Source: Meloidogyne chitwoodi (taxonomy: Eukaryota > Nematoda > Chromadorea > Rhabditida > Meloidogynidae). Taken from it: a stretch of DNA of 64,000 bases. Below the pieces are notes generated by a model that saw only the letters and a program-made list of their open reading frames with translations, had not been told where the DNA came from and did no database searches. Shown in pieces: positions 35,446 through 45,916 of the stretch. The DNA lies in the NCBI GenBank assembly GCA_015183035.1, contig JACZZP010000006.1:1922001-1986000 (forward strand), in the 5' to 3' direction. Position numbers and translations under genes: made by a program. The first letter of the stretch is position 1. Each line of letters starts with the position of its first letter.

Positions 35446-37343
35446 TTTTGTCTTTTTTTTTAATTTTCTAAAAAATAGATAAAATATTTTACAGAAATAT
35501 TGACAATTTCTCCAAAAAAAAAATTTATATTAATGTTTCAAAAATGAAATTTAAGTATAAACTAATTCAAACAATTAAACTTTTATTTTTTTATTTCTAA
35601 AAGACTTTTGGTATAATATTTAATTTTTTATGGAAAAATAATTAAAAGAAATAAAAAAATTGTAAGAAGATTATTAATTAATTAATTAAATAATAAAAAA
35701 ACGTTAATAAAAAAAATAATCTCTTTTTATATTGTTTATTTTAAGGATATCTATATCTTTATCAAAAATATTTATCAAAGCTGTGGAACGGGAAAATATC
35801 TTTTTTTCTTTTCAATTCTTGATATGTCAAAAAGTTGTTCTTTAAACATTTATCTTAATTGACATTTAGGCGCGGGAATATAAAATCTTAAAAAAGCATC
35901 TTTTATAATTTATTCTAATAAAAAGGCTTTTTTATAAATACTTTGAAGCCTTTAAATTTAAATATTTTTTTAGTGTTCGTCCCCGTTCCCTCGCGGTGTT
36001 TTTGACTAAAAAATCTCAAAAGTACCTCTCTTTTGTTGTCCACTTCAACTGATAATCACACCCCATTACCGTTCGCCCCGGCAACATTTCTCGTCCCCTT
36101 TCCCATTAAAGCCCTCCCTGATCTACGGGGACGAACTCTAATTTTTTTATTTTTGATATTTTTATTACTTCTTTTTAACGCCCATCTACTAAATCAGAGT
36201 TCCTATTTTCTAAAAATGCCTTTCAATTAGAGAGAATATAAATTTAATATATTTCTTTACCATTTAATACTAAAAGAATCCAAAACATATTAAAATAAAA
36301 AATTTATTAAAAAAATAAGGAGTTAAGAAAAAAGGAGTAAAATAAATAAAATAAAACTGTTTTCTTCTTGCTGTTGTTTTTAGCTGTCTAAACTCAAAAA
36401 TGTCTTTCAATATTATTAAATTATTTTTTACTTCTAACTTATCAAAATACTTTAAATAAAATTTAAAATATTATTATTTTAACATTTAATTATAATTTTT
36501 TAAAATTTTTATTATTTTCTAATCTTATTTATTTTATTAAACGCCCAAAATAATTTTGCGCCCAAACGTACCTATATATCCATCATTTTCTTTCTATTAG
36601 TATTTAAGTTTAATATATTTTGGGTCTTTGAATTTCTATTTGTATATATCTTTATAATTAATTTATTTTTTATTCTTTTTTCTTTATGCTAGTTCTATAC
36701 TAAATGGCCACCACAAAAACAATTTTCTCGTTCATTAATCACCAAAAGTGCCTGTGGGAATTCGGCGATTTGGCGGTTTTAGTGGCGAAAAATCACAAGA
36801 AAAGAACTGGAAGAAGATTAAAAGTGTTGAAAAGATGAATAAAAAATAAAGGAAAGAAGATACTCGTGATTTGTATTTATTTTTATTGTTTTTCAACATT
36901 CCAGGAATAAAAAAAAACCCTTCTCTTCTATCAATCAAAAAAGTACATTTTTAACTGTTTTTGGCGAAATAAAAAATGTTAAACAAAAATAACAAGATTT
37001 TTGTTTAATATTGTGGTTTTAGGATTTTTTAAAAGGTTTAAAAAAGATTCTAATTTTTTAAGAGGCTTTTAAGAGGAGGAAAAAAATTAACAAAAAAATT
37101 AAAATGCGGAAGATTAAAAAAAGGCATTATTTAAAGAATTTATTCTTTGTTAATTTTTCTATTTTTTAATTAAAAATAATTTTTAAATTATTTTTCTTTT
37201 CCTTTTTTTGTGAAACAGAAATTTCTGTTCATATGTCTTAAACGTTAAATAAATTTTATTTAAATATCTGATAATTTAAATTAATTGTTTAATTTATTTT
37301 TTTGGCTCTTTTGTATTTATTACTCTCTTATATTTAGTTAAAA
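35446..37343. other. Shared upstream region of two divergent ground-like genes
   Basis: About 1.9 kb between the two starts, so it should carry both promoters. It includes a MITE-like element (35970-36140). A thymine-rich A/T background fills the rest. Short frames at 36033-36230 and 36735-36938 come from element or intergenic sequence and show no protein features. Confidence 0.5.
35970..36140. mobile_element. ~171-bp MITE-like element, TTAGNGTTCGTCCCCGT ends
   Basis: The left end TTAGTGTTCGTCCCCGT and the right end read in reverse TTAGAGTTCGTCCCCGT differ at one base. The inner 12 bases (35975-35986 and 36125-36136) are perfectly complementary. The interior is C-rich and non-coding. The A/T-rich flanks hide any target duplication. 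Confidence 0.6.
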
Positions 37344-38040
37344 ATGTCAAAATTAATTAAATATTTTATTACTTTTATTTTATTAATTTCATTAATTAGC
37401 CTCATTGAAGGCTGTGGTCTTCCAATGGGAGGAGGTGGTGGCGGTGGGTGTAGTTGTGGAGGTGGGGGTGGTTGTGGGGGTGGAGGAGGTGGTTGTGGTG
37501 GAGGCGGTGGAGGAGGTTGTTGTGGACGTAAGAAACGTGAGGTTGGAAAATTAATAAAAAAATATTAGAAAATTAATTTATTTTTTCTTTAGGCAGCTGT
37601 TCAGCCTCATTATAAAAATGATAATACTCCATGCCCTCAAACAGCATGGAAACAAGTTTTAGAAGAGGTAAAAATAATTTATATAATTGAATCTCTTTAT
37701 AAGGAGACACATAAATTATAGATGATAGAACTGAGTTCTTTCTTTAATTTTCCTCCAAAATATATCAGATATAAGGACACTAACTAGCAAATCCCCGTAA
37801 TATATTTTAATCTTTAAGAGCATAACAGCAGATGATGCAATAGCTTCAGTTAATTCAATTCAAACAGCACTTTTTCGACGTTATGAAGATCAAAAATTTT
37901 TAGTAGTATGTGCAACAGCAGACGAGGCTAAAACTGGCGATGTAACAGCAAATAAAGTACATTTTAGTAGTAGTGGTGATGGATATTGTAATGTTGTTAA
38001 ACACAACGTTTGGTGTCAGGCTGTTGCTTTAAGCAGTTAA
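37344..38040 (+). CDS. Ground-like (hedgehog-related, grl) secreted protein, paralogue
   Basis: Same build as its divergent neighbour. Signal peptide (IKYFITFILLISLISLIEG), CGGGGG-type Gly/Cys run, CCGRKKRE processing site, then AAVQPHYKNDNTPCPQTAWKQ from an exon starting near 37593. The last exon, from about 37817, reads SITADDAIASVNSIQTALFRRYED, FLVVCATADEAK, SSSGDGYCNVVKHNVWCQAV. The cysteines of the ground-like domain are all conserved. The C-terminal halves of the two genes are almost identical, while the Gly-rich region and domain linkers have diverged, which fits a fairly recent inverted duplication. Role, by family, in cuticle or epidermis; not shown for this gene. Confidence 0.86.
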
Positions 38041-38555
38041 AAAAAAATTTTTTTAATTTTGTAAAAGAAAATGTGAAGAATAGAGAATTATTTAAAAAAG
38101 AAAAAATTCTTTTTATTTTTAATTAAAATTTTATTTAAAATTAATTTATATGTGCAATGTTGTAAAAGTATTATATTTAGTTTGTAGTCTGTGCTTTTAT
38201 TTTATTTTAATTTAAAAAATTATTTAAATAAATATTAAAATATTTTTTAAAAATAATAAGAAAAATCTGTGTTTTACCATTGGGACCTTTATTGAGAAAT
38301 TAATATTTAATATTTAAGGGTAATAGATGACTGGAAGGCTAAAAGGACCTTTCCTTTTTATTTTTGTTTTTTAGACCAAAAAATAATAAATAATTTAACC
38401 ATTAATTTTAATATTTGTGTCATTCTAATGCCTTATAAAAATTAACAAAAAGATTTTTTTAATTTTTATCGTAAAAATATATTTAAAAATTAATAATATT
38501 ATTTTTCAAAGGAATGTTTTTAATCATTTAAATATATTTTCTCTCCTTTTTTTCA
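38041..38555. other. Convergent intergenic stretch
   Basis: 3' flanks of the second ground-like gene and the Cys-rich peptide gene. A/T-rich; no gene or repeat recognised. Confidence 0.45.
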
Positions 38556-39312
38556 ATTTTTTCAAGTTTTTCCAACAACTATAACTGTTGAAGTTGGAGG
38601 CTTTTTAAGAACACATTTATTAACACATTTTGCAAAACAAGAATGACAATTAGAATCAGCATCATAACAATTGCCCATACAATTTGCTAATCTTTCGCGT
38701 TCTTTATCCGAACATAAAAATTAAAAAAAAATTTATTAATTTAATTTTGAGAGAAAATTTAATAATAAAATTAATAAATTACTAGGTAAAGAAAATTGAA
38801 TTAATTAATTCCTGTTATTTGTTTTTTTTTAGAAAATTTAAATTTATTAGGGTACTTTTAGGGTACTTTTCCTTAATGCGCACAAATGTCCGCAAGTTTT
38901 ATCCGCAAGTAATATTTTTAGCAGAGATTATTTTTTATCAGGGGTGGTCAAATAAAAATATAAAACTTGCGGATAAAACTTGCTTAATTATTTTTAAGGT
39001 TTTTTTTCCCAAAAATATTTTAACATTTAATATAATCAACGTTATTAAAATTAAATTAGCAAAAAAGTTGAGTTACTTTTATAAAATATTTTTAATTTTG
39101 GTACAAGTCAGAGAGATTAAATATTTAATCTTACTATTTAAAAAAGCTGTGCTTAATCTTCTTTGATAATTATCTCTACTTCTCCCCCAATGTTCATAAC
39201 TACTTCCTTCAATAAACAAATGTGCCCCTGGGGCAAATGCACAATCAAAATTTAGACAAAATAAAATAATTGTAAATATTTTTAGCAATTTTTTACTTAT
39301 TAAATTTAACAT
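38556..39312 (-). CDS. Small Cys-rich secreted protein
   Basis: Exon 1 (about 39147-39312) gives a signal peptide (LKIFTIILFCLNFDCAFA) and a short mature start (HLFIEGSSYEHWGRSRDNY..RRLSTAFLN). A GTAAGA donor then joins in frame, across an intron of about 430 bases, to an exon near 38712 encoding RERLANCMGNCYDADSNCHS, CFAKCVNKCVLKK and a Val-rich end (TSTVIVVGKT). Six cysteines in the pattern C-x3-C-x6-C-x2-C-x3-C-x3-C, so three disulphides are possible. No known family recognised; it could be an effector-like or neuropeptide-like secreted peptide. The C-x3-C spacing is shared with the large protein at 25-30 kb, but nothing else is. Confidence 0.6.
38892..38983. repeat. Perfect 19-bp inverted repeat in intron
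   Basis: GCAAGTTTTATCCGCAAGT at 38892-38910 and its exact complement at 38965-38983, separated by 54 bases. Each arm itself contains GCAAGT/CGCAAGT as a direct pair. Could form a hairpin in the nascent transcript or be the ends of a tiny mobile element. Confidence 0.7.
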
Positions 39313-40474
39313 TTTTTCTAATTAAAAAAATGAGAAAATTTAGAATATTTTTTAAAATAGTTTTTTGACAAATTAGAAGTCAAGTAATGTTTTATTTAAA
39401 TAAATAAATATATTTTTTAAATTATTTAATGAGAAAAGTGAGTGATGAAAATAAAATAAAGTGATGTATTAATAGACATTTTTAGAGTTTTATATAATCT
39501 AATAAAAATTTTATTTTATTTTATTTTATTTGAGTATAAAGTCAATAAAAAAAGACAAAGGTCAATAAAAAATAAAATAAAGTATTTAAATAAATTTGAA
39601 AAAATAATTAAATTAATTTAAAATAAATCTAATTAATTAATTTAATTATTTAAATAACAATTTTGAGTTAAATTAAATTAAATTAAAATTATTTTTAATT
39701 TTATTTTAATACTAAATTACCTAATTTATATTTATTATTCAATTTAATATTTTTTAAATTATCTAATAAAAAAATAATTTTTATTTTTTAAAACTGTTAA
39801 AAAATTAATAAATTAATTAATTATTTTTTATTAAAAATATAATAATAATTTTAATAACTAATTGTCATAATTTTAAGTTTTACTGCAAATTTCTGAATAA
39901 ATGTAGCCAGAATATTATTTTTTAAAAATTAATATTTTTAGTTAAAATTAATAATTTAAAAATTAAAGGAATATATTTAAAAATATTTAATTAAAATTTT
40001 ATTTCAAAATAATTATATAATAATTAAGGAAATATAAATTCCGGAAGGATGTGATTAAATATATTTTAAATTAAATTTTAATAATTTTATTTAAAATATT
40101 TCTTAATTAATTAAAATATAATAATTTAATCAGATCCACATTAAGCACTTTTTGAATTTATAATTTAATATAAATTTATAGGGAAATTTAAAAAATAAAT
40201 AACACAAAAAGTTTGTTAGAAAAGGTATTTGATAAACAAAAATATTTGACAAAAATTATATTTCGATTAATAGGGCCAAATTTAGTCTAGTCTAATATTG
40301 TTAAATCAATTATTTTTTTGCTCTTTTTTACCTTTCCTTTGCCCTTTTAAATTTCTGTCTTTTAAAAGTGCATTTTTATCCTTATGATTTACTCCTTTAA
40401 AATTAATTTAATTTTTTTAAATTAATTTTATTAATTTTCTATTTTATTTAAAATTCATAAAAAATTTTTATTAA
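39313..40474. other. Very A/T-rich intergenic region, no gene
   Basis: About 1.2 kb made almost entirely of A/T runs, between two divergent genes. No reading frame, no repeat unit and no promoter motif can be supported. Confidence 0.55.
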
Positions 40475-41937
40475 ATGTTTCAAAAAAATATTAATTTTTT
40501 TATTCAAAGTCTTTTCCTAATTTCAACATTTTTTAACTTTTCCTATCAATCAGCAGAAGTTATTTTTAAAGAAAAAGGAAATTATTCTAAAGAATTCAAA
40601 ACACTTTCCTGCGAAGAAATTTGCCCTTTGACTGAGGAATTTTTTAATAGAAAATGTTCTATAAATTTAAAAACATGGAGGGAAGTTTGTCCAATGACTG
40701 CAGAATTGGAACAGATTGAAGAATTGGAAAAAATGGAAAAACCATTGAATATCGAACATTTAAATAATTATGAAATAAAAATTAAATTTGAATTAATAAG
40801 TAAAAAAACAGAAGAATTAATCCAAAAAAATGAAAAATTAATTGATGAACATATAATAATAAATTCAAAAAATAAACAAAATTTTGATGAAAATGGAATT
40901 ATTCGAATTAAATCTAACAAATTTTGGAATATTTTAAAATCAAAAGAAAAAGAAAAAGAAGTTGAAGAATTCGATGGGCCTATTTATCGTGTTAAAAATA
41001 AAAATATTTTGCCAAAATGTAAAGGTTGGGAAAAATTAAAGATACAATTTTGGGCTTATTGGAGTCTAACAAAAGAAGTTTGGAATGAATTTAAAAAAAT
41101 ACCTTTGGATCCACAGGCTGAAATTTTTTATTACAAGTTTATTTTTAATTATTTAGCATTAGATAGAGGAATGTTTCCCCCATTAAAATTAAATTTTTAA
41201 TATTTTTTTAAAAACAACAACATAAAAACAAACATCTGTTTGTTAGAGTGTTGGTGGTTGAGTGGTTAAAGCTTTTGCCTGTAAATGTTTTTTCGTTCTC
41301 TTTGAAAAGGTTCGAATCCAAAAGAGAGTAAATAACAAAAAATAAGCCTAACTCCCTAAATTGGCTTAAAATTAAATTTCTAAGATTAAAAAAAGTTGTT
41401 TAAAGTAAATTTTTTAGTGAGAAAAAAATTGAAGAATTTCGTAAAGAAGGTCTTAAATTTTTTAATTTAATTTGTGAAAGAGATTTTATTAGCAAAAAAC
41501 GATGTAAATTAATTGATGAAAATAAAGTAGAAAAACCAAAAGATTTTTCTAAAGTTTTAAATTTATTTGTTAAATTTATATTAAAAACATTAATTGCAAA
41601 AAAGGTTTATTCTCCTTTAGATATTTCTGACGAAACACTTGCTTTGCTTAAAGTAAATTTTTTTAAATAATAAATTTAAAAATTTTTTTTTTTAAATTTT
41701 TAGGCAATTTTGACCCGAAAAGATTTTTTACATCCATCACTTTCACAAGAAACAACTAAAAAATCTTCAAAAGGAATTAATCAAATGTTTAGAAATAAAC
41801 GAATGATTGGAATTACAGCAGTTTTAAGTGTTTTATCAATTGCTACAAAAATTACAATTATTACATTTGCAAGTGCTGGAGCTATTATTGGACTTGTAAT
41901 GATTGCTGCTGTTGTACATTTTTGTGTTCATTAAAGT
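40475..41937 (+). CDS. Secreted or membrane protein of unknown function, C-terminal TM
   Basis: Exon 1 opens with a signal peptide (NFFIQSLFLISTFFNFSYQ) and a short Cys region (LSCEEICPLTEEFFNRKC, REVCPMTAELEQ), then a long charged helical stretch. A GTTTAT donor near 41137 would join in frame to the exon at 41418 (EKKIEEFRKEGLKFFNLICE), which otherwise lacks a start. The last exon (41704-41937) ends in a hydrophobic span (GITAVLSVLSIATKITIITF, then AGAIIGLVMIAAVVHFC). If the splice is not used, exon 1 runs to a stop at 41200 and the downstream exons belong to a second gene. No family recognised; probably nematode-specific. Confidence 0.5.
41245..41335 (+). other. tRNA-like sequence in intron
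   Basis: A-box-like TGGTTGAGTGG (near 41259) and a perfect B-box GGTTCGAATCC (near 41310), about 40 bases apart, as in tRNAs with a long variable arm or small intron. Acceptor arms do not pair convincingly, so a tRNA pseudogene or SINE head is more likely than a working tRNA. Confidence 0.4.
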
Positions 41938-42554
41938 TGAAAAAAATTTTTTAAAATATATTTTTGGAACAATTTTTCAAAAAATATGTATGTATAATTT
42001 TTTGGCTTTATTTTAGCCAATTTTTAAATATTCATTTTATTAAAAAATTTTTTTGTATATATTTATTGATAAATATTTTTAATTTATAATTATTGATAAT
42101 TTAAATATTTTTTGACTTTAGTTAGAAAATATTAGGGGAACAAATATATTATTATTATTATTCCCAATCATCAACAGAAGACGTCCAGTTACTTATATTT
42201 TTTTATAATTAAAAATATTATACTAAATTTTATTTTAGAAGTGTTTGTTAAAAGTGTTAGTAAAAAAATATTTTAACAAAATATCTCTTTTTAATAATCT
42301 CTAATATGGAAAAGAAATATAAAGGATAAAATAATAATAATAAAATATATTAATTTAAATTTTAGAAAAAATATAAAGTATTATTTATTTATTCTATAAA
42401 TATTTAAAATAATTAATTTATGTACAAATGAAGAAGAAAATTAAAGAGAAATTAATATATTTATAAAAATGAAAATTTTTAATATTTAAAGAAAAAGAAT
42501 TTATAAAAGTTGATAGACTTTTTAAAAATATTTTTATTTAATAAATAAGAATAT
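41938..42554. other. Convergent intergenic stretch, no gene
   Basis: A/T-rich with ATTATT runs at 42145-42165 and AATAAT runs near 42330. Nothing else seen. Confidence 0.45.
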
Positions 42555-43698
42555 TTAAATATTTCTCAATGCTGGCCATTTATTTGAATTCCATATAATT
42601 TTTTGAATTCCCAATTTAGGCATACCATTATCAGTTTTGTCATAATAATGATAAATTAATAAATCTCCAAATTCTTTATCAGAATAAATACTTTGTCCTC
42701 CAGGGCCAATTTGAATTCCATTAGAACCTAACAAAAGCATCCCACCTCCATTAATCATTTGTATATTTTTATCATCAATATAAGGACCATTTGGACTTTT
42801 AGAACGACCAACATGAATACTATAAGTGCTTTTTAATCCATCACAGCATTTATCAAAAGAAACAAATAAATAATAAAAATTATCTGAAATTTTTAATTAA
42901 ATTATTTAATTAAATTAAATATTTTTACTTTTATAAAAAACAAAAGGAGCTTCAATAGCCCCAATAACATTAGGAGGACGTCTTGCAATATTTATAGCTT
43001 TAGCCCCAGATATTGGTCTTCCATCATTTGGAATTAATTCAACTTGAAAAATTCCATTATAAAATGAACCAAAAGTTAACCACCATTTCCCTTCAGGAGT
43101 TACAAGTAAATTTGGGTCAATGGCATTAAAATTACTATTTTCATTTGAACTTATTATCTAAAAAATATATTTTAAATAATTAATTATTTTAAAATTAATT
43201 ATTTAAAAAATTAATTATTTAAAAAAATAAAATAAAACTTTATTCTGATCATTCCAAGTGCCAGGTAATCCAGTATTACTTTTAGCAAATCCAATATAAG
43301 CTGTATGAGTTCCTTGTTTACACGGAACAGCATAATAAAGCCAAAACATATTATTATGAAAAGAAATATCTGGTGCCCAAAAATTATTAGGTGTTTTGGT
43401 TAAATTAACAGCCCATTTAATTCCATTAGGAAATGCACAAGAAGTTCTTTCCCAATTAATTAAATCATTAGATATTCTTGCTTCAATACCAATATTTGTT
43501 GAATATATTATAAAACTTTTATTTTTTAAACGAACAATTGAAGGATCATGTACAATATAATCACCTTGTAGTTTTGTACATTCTACTATATTTAAATAAA
43601 TTAATTAATTTATTTTTAAAAATTAATTTTATACCTTTATTTTTTAATAAAATTAATATTAATAAAATTGAGTTAAAAATATTTAAGAAAATATACAT
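42555..43698 (-). CDS. GH43 arabinanase-like glycoside hydrolase, likely horizontally acquired
   Basis: Signal peptide exon ([20 protein letters not shown], to 43698) splices in frame to [20 protein letters not shown] with the catalytic base Asp of the HDPS motif. [37 protein letters not shown] and [15 protein letters not shown] follow. The next exon has [20 protein letters not shown] with the pKa-setting Asp. Then come [10 protein letters not shown] with the proposed acid Glu, and [51 protein letters not shown]. It ends near [14 protein letters not shown]. This is the five-blade propeller pattern of endo-1,5-alpha-arabinanases, which cut the arabinan side chains of plant pectin. Root-knot nematodes are known to hold GH43 genes of bacterial origin. 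Length, three catalytic residues and frame are intact. It lies about 10 kb from the GH30 gene on the same strand. Confidence 0.92.
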
Positions 43699-44374
43699 AA
43701 TTTTATTAGGAAGAATCCCAATTAATTTGACATAAGTAAAGATAGAAATTAGAGGTTTTTATAGTATTAAAATATAAAATCTGTATAAACTTTAAAATTT
43801 TTAGTAAAATATTAAACGTGGTTTTTGAGGAATAATTGCGTAAATATTACAATAATTATACTAGTATTTTATTATTTAAACAAAATAAATATATTGTAAA
43901 GCCAGAGAAGTTTCCTTCTAGCCTAACTAATAAATTAAAAAGAAAAGCCTCCCACGAATGTTTTATTTCCTGGGAAGGGTCAGCCGCTTTTCTATATCAA
44001 AAAAGGGAAATAATGTTTAAATTTTAGAATAAAAAATTTATCTAATTTTTATTCAAAACTAAACAAACAAAAATTAAGTTTTATAATTAAATTTACTATA
44101 TTTATTTAGAAAGACATGACAATAAAACAATTAATCAATTAATAATTATTATTTGAAATTAGGGTTGGCATTTCAATAATTCTAAATTCTTTATTAAACA
44201 AAATTATTCTATAAGATAATTATTTAAATATTTTTTAGGAATAAAATTGTTAATTCGAAGATAGAAAAATAAAAAAAAGAATCAAGAAGAAAATATCCAC
44301 AATTAATCGATATTTATTTCTTTTATCAACCCTATAAAAATAAATAAAAATGGCATATTTAATTATTATTAATT
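43699..44374. other. Intergenic, no gene
   Basis: 5' flank of the arabinanase gene; A/T-rich. A short frame at 43836-44027 shows no protein features. Confidence 0.4.
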
Positions 44375-44528
44375 TTAAACAGTTGTTTTTCCAAAAACAT
44401 TTTTACATCTACTATCTGACCATTGACCACCTGCCAATGGGGCCATTTGTTCTCGGCGTGCCAAAAATGCAGCTGTTTGGTTTGTTTGTATTGCAGAGCT
44501 TCTTAGGGCATGGTAGGCACCAATTAAA
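44375..44528 (-). CDS. Orphan coding exon, unknown
   Basis: On the minus strand a 50-codon exon with an AG acceptor before it reads GAYHALRSSAIQTNQTAAFL, then ARREQMAPLAGGQWSDSRCK and NVFGKTTV with a stop. The G/C content (near 50%) and balanced amino acids are unlike the surrounding A/T-rich DNA and suggest a conserved protein end. No upstream exon could be found between 44529 and 45900. It may be the last exon of a small gene or a relic. Confidence 0.35.
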
Positions 44529-45916
44529 CTTTTTTTTAATTATTAAGATTTAATAAAATATTATAATTTATTTTCTAATTTATTAATATTTATTAAAAAA
44601 TTAGAAAATTAAAATAAAAACAATCATTAAAAGTAAGCAAATAACAATAAAATGTTTCGCCGATTTGTTGCTTAATTAAAAAAAAATATTATTAAATTTA
44701 TTTAGAAAAATAAATTTATATGTTCCAACTAAACCCTAAAAAATTATAACTTTGTTCAAAATTATTCGATCGAGCTGATTTCATTTTTATTCTACTCAGC
44801 TCGATAAGCTCTTTCAAATGAGCTATTATCATTTATACAAAACAAAAAAAAAATTTGAAAAATTTGAAAAACGGGGATACAAACTCTATAAATACCCTAA
44901 TGTGTTATAAAATTAAAGACAATTTATAGATAAAAATATTTAATAAAATTAATTAATTTTTTATTAAATTAATTAATTAATTTTTTATAAATTAATTAAT
45001 TAATTTTATTAAAATTTTAATTTTGAAGGCTAATTAATGGACGATTTAACTGGAAATTAAAACTAATATTTTGCTTTTTTATGTATACTTTTATTAAAAA
45101 ATAAATTTTAAAAATATACAAAACTAATTTAAAATTAAATTATTCAATACAATTAAAAATCAAAAAAATTAAAAAAAAAATTAATAATAATAATACATTA
45201 ATTTTTTTTATTCACTGTCTCTCTTTCCTTAAGATGATTGTCTTTTTTTAAAAAAAAAGCTTCTCCCTTTGTCCACACAATAAAAAACAAACAAGAAAAT
45301 CTTTAATTTTTTCCTTCAATTTCTTAACGCCTATTGAGTTTATAAGCTTTTTACACGTCCCACTTATTTTTTCCTTTTATGGGACATTTATTGCTTTTTA
45401 TTAAAAGAAGATATAAATAAATATTTTATTTATTACATATTTATATTTAGTTAATATTAAAAATAATAAATTTAAAAATAAAAAACTATCAAAGAGTATC
45501 GAACCTACGCATTTTAATTAAAGTTGAAAACACTAACCACTACACCACACAGCAACATTTTTAAAACTTTTTTTATTTTATTAAATATATTTTAAAAAAA
45601 TATATTTAATTACTGGTTGAACTAAAAATTTGTTTTTTTTTCTATTTCTTTTACCCTTAAAAAAATATTTTTTTTGCAAATAGTTCCTCTTCTCATTCAA
45701 TTTGTTTATAAAAATATTTAAGTACTTTTAGTACTTAAATAAAATCTTTTTTTATTTAAATATTTATTTGCTCCTTTTCTCTCCTCACACTTTCACCTTC
45801 TTTGGAAATTTAGCAAATAAATAAAAATAATTTTTTTTAATTTTTTGATAAATTTTTAATTAAAATAAAAACAAAAAAAAATAATTTTATCAAAAGAATA
45901 AATTAATTTTATTAAA
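44529..45916. other. Intergenic region with a hairpin and a tRNA-like sequence
   Basis: A perfect 10-bp inverted repeat ATCGAGCTGA / TCAGCTCGAT lies at 44769-44778 and 44796-44805. ATTAATTAATTA-rich palindromes fill 44940-45010. A tRNA-like sequence is at 45483-45560. The upstream region of the ShKT gene (45600-45916) is A/T-rich with no clear motif. Confidence 0.45.
45483..45560 (-). other. tRNA-like sequence, probably pseudogene
   Basis: On the minus strand GTGTGGTGTAGTGGTTAGTG is a very good tRNA 5' half (A box TGTAGTGG as in Glu, Val or His tRNAs) and TAGGTTCGATACTC a good T arm. The 5' GTTGCTG and the 3' end after the T arm (TTTGATAG) do not pair, and the anticodon arm is weak, so a working tRNA is doubtful. 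Confidence 0.45.

Noticed and set aside
36735..36938. Minus-strand frame of 67 codons
   Set aside because: Intergenic, Phe/Ser-rich, no motif or neighbours to splice to.
43836..44027. Plus-strand frame of 63 codons
   Set aside because: No signal peptide, domain or splice partner; composition follows the local A/T bias.
45483..45560. Functional tRNA gene on the minus strand
   Set aside because: Good A and B boxes, but acceptor arms do not pair and the anticodon arm is weak; kept only as a tRNA-like sequence.
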